From Mycobacterium sp. OTB74 (lineage in GTDB: Bacteria; Actinomycetota; Actinomycetes; Mycobacteriales; Mycobacteriaceae), in contig NZ_JARXVD010000013.1 of assembly GCF_029892685.1 (NCBI RefSeq), forward strand, positions 62,001 to 126,000: a DNA stretch of 64,000 nt, written 5' to 3'. Every line of letters starts with the position of its first letter. Within the stretch, counting starts at the first letter, position 1. Shown here one piece after another: positions 62,569-64,000 of this stretch. The notes beneath the pieces were generated by a model. The model saw only the letters and a program-made list of their open reading frames with translations, searched no databases and had not been told where the DNA came from. The translations under genes and the position numbers were made by a program.

Positions 62569-62946
62569 CTATTTCGACACCGCGTTCAGTTCTGTTCGGG
62601 CCTGGTCGATTTGGTCGTAGGCGTAGTTCACCATGGCGGCGGTGGTCATCGTTTCACCCCTGTGGGCGAGTGACTTGTAGGTCTGGTCGCCGAGGACAAC
62701 GTGCAGATGGGTGATCGTGGTGGTGATCTCGGGCATGGTTGCCGTGGTGAAGGGGCCGACAGCGAACCCGGCGATGGTGGCTGCTGACTCGCATCGTCCG
62801 ATCCCGTCGAGAATCGCAGCGAGAAAGCTCAGGATGGGTCGCAAAGTGGTGGTGTTGCCCGCGTCGTGGCATCGCCTAAGCCAACGAAGAACCCCGTGGT
62901 CTTGGACTGTTTGTCGTATTGATCGGTTGCAATCACTCACCATCAC
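62569..62946 (-). pseudogene. C-terminal remnant of a large ATPase/cyclase-type regulator
   Basis: 125 codons including TTTLRPILSFLAAILDGIGR and the end ETMTTAAMVNYAYDQIDQAR. I recognise this as the C-terminal end of large mycobacterial AAA/cyclase regulators. No upstream catalytic part precedes it; instead the SnoaL-like gene lies there. The N-terminal remnant appears at 63566-63634, same strand and order. Confidence 0.6.
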
Positions 62947-63006
62947 TTACGCTCACGTCAGCGACGACGCGGGACAGGGGTCGGGCCGAGCGCAAGGGGG
63001 AGCGTA

Positions 63007-63549
63007 ATGACGGGGACAGCGAGCGTGGATGCAGAACGTCGACTATTGCGAGAAAAAACCGTCCTCGCTCATTTCGAGGCAGAGAACCAACACGACATCG
63101 CGGCGACGCTCGCCACATTCAAATCCGGCTCCGCCCGAACGGAATTGCCCGGAGAGGTCGCCGATGGTCCTGATGCGGTCGCCGACGCCTACCGTGAACT
63201 CTTCACTGCGCTTCCGGATATGCGTTTCTCCGACATCACACCCGGATCGCTGTGTCACCAGGGCGACCGGGTGATTCTGGAGTCTCGCGTGCAAGGCACC
63301 CACGACGGGCCGTATCGCGGCCTACCCCCGACTGGTCGCCGAATCGACCTGCCGCTAGTAGCGATCTTCGAGTTCGATGGCACCGATCTCCTCTGCGAAC
63401 GCGCCTACTTCGACCGACTCGCGATGCTGATGCAGCTCGGCGTCGCACGCGATCCCAACACCCGAGTTGGTCGAGTCATGACTCTCCTCAATCATCCTGT
63501 GATGATCGCCCGAGCAGCATTGCGTTCGCGAAGAGTCGGCAACTCGTAG
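63007..63549 (+). CDS. SnoaL-like/ester-cyclase (NTF2-fold) protein
   Basis: 180 residues, GGGGGAG before the ATG. NTF2-like fold: HFEAENQHDIAATLATF, DGPDAVADAYRELFTALPDM, and GTHDGPYRGLPPTGRRIDLP, the SnoaL-family pattern (ester cyclase). Might bind or transform a small hydrophobic ligand; enzyme activity is uncertain. Opposite in strand to the regulator remnants around it. Confidence 0.8.
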   Translation: MTGTASVDAERRLLREKTVLAHFEAENQHDIAATLATFKSGSARTELPGEVADGPDAVADAYRELFTALPDMRFSDITPGSLCHQGDRVILESRVQGTHDGPYRGLPPTGRRIDLPLVAIFEFDGTDLLCERAYFDRLAMLMQLGVARDPNTRVGRVMTLLNHPVMIARAALRSRRVGNS

Positions 63550-63565
63550 GTCCTTGGGCCTCGCC

Positions 63566-63634
63566 GGTAAACAGGAAAGTGACGACCCCCGACGCGCGGC
63601 GTTCGGGTGGTTCCTCGAAAGTAAGTGGTGTCCG
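63566..63634 (-). pseudogene. N-terminal remnant of a class III cyclase-type regulator
   Basis: Read on the minus strand this 23-codon stretch gives TPLTFEEPPERRASGVVTFL then FT, matching the start of mycobacterial adenylate-cyclase-like regulators (consensus VTFLFTDIEGSTRRW) up to the final T, after which it diverges exactly where the SnoaL gene region ends. Together with the remnant at 62569-62946 it brackets a deleted gene of perhaps 2.5-3 kb. Confidence 0.5.
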
Positions 63635-63661
63635 CGAAAGCCAAAACTTGTCCTGAACTGT

Positions 63662-63684
63662 CGATACCGTTGCTCCTGGTATCG
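63662..63684. promoter_or_regulatory. Inverted repeat upstream of the last hydrolase
   Basis: CGATACC (63662-63668) and GGTATCG (63678-63684) are perfect 7-bp arms 9 bp apart. The arrangement resembles a regulator operator. It lies 48 bp before a small leader ORF and the hydrolase. Confidence 0.5.
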
Positions 63685-63731
63685 CCGACGGCGTTGATAA
63701 GGACACCGCCCTGCTGATGAGAAGGAATACG

Positions 63732-63779
63732 ATGACCTCGATCGCCGATCCGACGACTGCCACCACGAGGTCGGCATGA
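63732..63779 (+). CDS. Possible 15-residue leader peptide
   Basis: AAGGA precedes ATG 63732; the frame reads MTSIADPTTATTRSA and stops at TGA 63777-63779, overlapping the hydrolase ATG (63776) as ATGA. It could couple translation or be the residual N-terminus of a lost gene. Too short for certainty. Confidence 0.35.
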   Translation: MTSIADPTTATTRSA

Positions 63780-64000
63780 CTACCTCCGGAACGCCTTCTG
63801 ACGGCTTCGACGGCACCAGGCACGACATCGACGGTCTCAGCGTGTTCTGTGCGGACACCGCCCCGGCAACAAGCACCCTTCCAACGGTCGTCGCCGTGCA
63901 CGGCATTCCTGAGTCATCGCTCGCGTGGCGCGATGTCGCAGCCGAGATCGGCGGCAGCGCCCGCATGGTCATTCCCGACCTGCCCGGGTTTGGGCGGTCG
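63776..64000 (+). CDS. Alpha/beta hydrolase, 5' part (runs off window end)
   Basis: 75 codons visible from ATG 63776, reaching the window end in frame. PTVVAVHGIPESSLAWRDV is the HG oxyanion motif and RMVIPDLPGFGRS the second strand region of an epoxide-hydrolase/haloalkane-dehalogenase-like alpha/beta hydrolase. The nucleophile and acid residues are beyond the window. Translationally coupled to a tiny upstream ORF. Confidence 0.8.
   Translation, partial: MTTSGTPSDGFDGTRHDIDGLSVFCADTAPATSTLPTVVAVHGIPESSLAWRDVAAEIGGSARMVIPDLPGFGRS

Noticed and set aside
63600..63660. Stretch resembling an insertion-sequence end (GTGGTGTCCGCGAAAGCC)
   Set aside because: No transposase or matching inverted repeat accompanies it, and the same bases are better explained as the N-terminal regulator remnant.
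1..64000. CRISPR arrays, rRNA operons, complete tRNAs
   Set aside because: No regularly spaced direct repeats with unique spacers and no rRNA or complete tRNA sequence were recognised.

Overview
The window is GC-rich actinobacterial DNA, almost certainly from a mycobacterium and probably an environmental, fast-growing (Mycolicibacterium-type) species. Markers include PimB', RipC, MmpS3, EphD, Hip1/CaeA and its paralogue, WS/DGAT, F420-dependent and cutinase genes, a qcrCAB-ctaCEF respiratory supercomplex, and GTG/TTG starts with many apparently leaderless promoters. From 1 to about 58.5 kb the gene order follows, from memory, the M. tuberculosis block Rv2188c to Rv2226, interrupted by small species-specific insertions. 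Homology calls come from reading motifs and remembered family sequences; no database search was run.

Layout. 1-3 kb (minus): partial pimB, a HELFH-type putative metalloprotease and the NlpC/P60 endopeptidase ripC. 3.2-6.1 kb: a DnaQ/GIY-YIG/UvrC-like fusion that runs tail-to-tail into trpD. 6.1-14.4 kb: ctaE-qcrC-qcrA-qcrB (plus) facing ctaC-ctaF-mmpS3-DUF2561 (minus) across a 20-bp-stem terminator, giving most of the bcc-aa3 supercomplex. 14.5-23 kb: asnB, adenosine kinase, an A-type Fe-S carrier, glycerate kinase and a coupled cobU-cobT-cobS set. 23-30 kb: ilvE, gcvT, a class III cyclase, leucyl aminopeptidase and ephD, with two short tandem-repeat tracts. 30-37 kb: lipoate metabolism (dlaT, lipB, lipA) with a UPF0718 permease inserted. 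37-46 kb: nitrogen assimilation (glnA1, glnE, glnA2), split by a cutinase/DoxX/LLM/thioesterase insertion. 46-51.9 kb: two Hip1-type serine proteases, a WS/DGAT and panB.

51.9-58.5 kb is more variable: an enoyl-CoA hydratase with its TetR regulator, divergent from a translationally coupled operon of two DUF1989 (carboxyguanidine deiminase-type) proteins and a lone carboxyltransferase part of a urea/guanidine carboxylase, then the conserved CYTH-CHAD gene.

From 58.5 kb to the end the character changes to an accessory island. It opens with what looks like only the last ~35-40 nt of the RNase P RNA gene (rnpB), which suggests integration into the 3' end of rnpB with the intact copy outside the window. 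The island carries an HD-hydrolase/TetR/beta-carbonic-anhydrase operon under a perfect 16-bp palindrome, a truncated serine recombinase beside a tRNA-Ala 3'-end fragment (a second attachment-site scar), alpha/beta hydrolases, and a SnoaL-like gene lying between what appear to be the N- and C-terminal remnants of one large cyclase/ATPase-type regulator. The least-explained biology is here: the HD-TetR-CA operon and the stacked integration scars.
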